DNA from: Alphaproteobacteria bacterium
Lineage (GTDB): Bacteria; Pseudomonadota; Alphaproteobacteria; BOG-932; Roseiterribacteraceae
Direction of reading: 5' to 3'
Length of the DNA: 5,438 nucleotides
NCBI GenBank assembly: GCA_903970575.1
Contig: CAJCJC010000181.1
Coordinates: 1 to 5,438 of the forward strand
Below, piece by piece: positions 4,891-5,438 of the stretch. Made by a program: the position numbers and the translations under genes. Every line of letters starts with the position of its first letter. Position 1 is the stretch's first letter. Below the pieces are notes generated by a model. That model searched no databases, was not told the origin of the DNA, and was given only the letters and a program-made list of their open reading frames with translations.

Positions 4891-5438
4891 AACGCCGCGT
4901 CACTAAGAGCGGCATCTTTGTGGCTCGTTCGGGCAAAAATCCGGCGGCTGTGTCGAAGGCGGTCTCCTCGCCATTCGAGAATATCGATTCGGCCCCTGAA
5001 AGATCCACGGCGCGCGGCATCGTAAACGCGGTGCGTTCCTTGAGTGCAACATCCTGAGGATGGTCGCGCAGCCAAGCCGATACGACTTTCGATGCCTTCC
5101 GGCGTTTGCCGATCTGCGAAAGGATCGCCACTTTCGCGTGAATTGCGCCACGGTAAGATGAATCTTCAAGTATGAGCCTGTCCGCGAAGTTCAGCGCAAG
5201 ATTGGAATCGCCGGTGGCGATCGCCAGAAAGAGCAAACCTGGACGAACCGTTTCACGATCGACTGGACGGGGTGGCAGCATATCGATGATTGTTTGTACG
5301 GCATCGACCGATGGCTTCGTATTTCGCTCCAGTAATCGGAATATCGCCCCCCCTGCGGTGTCGATGTCGACCGCGCCGGCCTGTACGACGGTGAAGACTG
5401 TCCCCGATTCGATAAACGCGGTCATGGCGGCGTTCTGG
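4763..5438 (-). CDS. hypothetical protein with TPR-like helical repeats, partial at right edge
   Basis: The frame is open to the window edge. An ATG at 5425 gives 220 residues, but no ribosome site is visible in the 13 nt before it, so the true start may lie outside. I do not recognise the family. After ATG 5425, residues about 60-120 form two amphipathic, TPR-like helical pairs: RPGLLFLAIATGD...ALNFADRLILED, then AIHAKVAILSQIGKRRKASKVVSAWLRDHPQD. This suggests a scaffold or binding role. There is no signal peptide or enzyme motif. Codon use is plausibly coding up to about 4915. The last 40-odd residues are Arg/Pro-rich and lie antisense to the kinase 3' end, which is typical of a shadow frame, so the real C-terminus is probably near 4900. 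Codon bias is weaker than in the kinase gene. Confidence 0.6.
   Translation of the reverse strand, partial: QNAAMTAFIESGTVFTVVQAGAVDIDTAGGAIFRLLERNTKPSVDAVQTIIDMLPPRPVDRETVRPGLLFLAIATGDSNLALNFADRLILEDSSYRGAIHAKVAILSQIGKRRKASKVVSAWLRDHPQDVALKERTAFTMPRAVDLSGAESIFSNGEETAFDTAAGFLPERATKMPLLVTRRFMALVSRSYPTGRPGAFPFRRRRNPRLNPRTGDASSAPLSGE
4894..4913. terminator. weak candidate bidirectional terminator between convergent genes
   Basis: GCCGC (4894-4898) pairs with GCGGC (4909-4913) around a 10-nt loop. On the plus strand it begins 4 nt after the kinase stop and is followed by atctttg. On the minus strand it is followed by GTTTTA. Both tails are T-rich but short, and the stem is only 5 bp, so efficiency would be low. 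Its place between tail-to-tail genes fits a shared terminator. On the minus strand it lies inside the apparent coding frame of the right-edge gene. Confidence 0.4.

Overview
The window is GC-rich bacterial chromosome. Third codon positions in the main genes are strongly G/C. The protein types (an ABHD10-like hydrolase, a short soluble ABC1/ADCK kinase, a TesA-like arylesterase) and a possible GGAAC-type general-stress promoter point to an alphaproteobacterium. The sequence alone does not settle the genus. I see no phage, transposon, CRISPR or plasmid hallmark, and codon use is fairly even across the main genes, so this looks like ordinary core chromosome.

Layout from left to right. Positions 76-319 hold two tRNA genes on the minus strand, tRNA-Asn(GTT) and tRNA-Cys(GCA), both with encoded CCA ends. 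A 9-bp hairpin with a T-rich tail at 341-374 is the likely terminator of the next gene and overlaps a possible promoter for tRNA-Cys. From 424 to 2125 there are two minus-strand hydrolases: an exported GDSL/TesA-type esterase (424-1041, perhaps starting further out at 1167) and a cytoplasmic alpha/beta hydrolase of the ABHD10 type (1373-2125). A 331-bp gap separates them. It contains a perfect inverted repeat placed inside a possible extracytoplasmic-function sigma factor promoter. A roughly 120-bp divergent intergenic region follows. Two plus-strand genes come next, probably co-transcribed: a GT4 glycosyltransferase (2244-3500) and an ABC1/ADCK (UbiB-like) atypical kinase (3553-4890). At the right edge, a minus-strand gene with helical-repeat character enters from outside the window and runs tail-to-tail into the kinase gene, with an apparent 128-bp 3' overlap.

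How the genes relate: the two hydrolases act on acyl esters or thioesters, the glycosyltransferase probably builds an envelope glycan or glycolipid, and the ABC1 kinase family is tied to ubiquinone and lipid metabolism. A shared lipid/envelope theme is possible but is inference. No obviously new multi-gene system is visible. The observations most worth a second look are the operator-like repeat in the esterase upstream region, the Ala-substituted KxGQ motif in the kinase, and the run-on 3' end of the right-edge gene.
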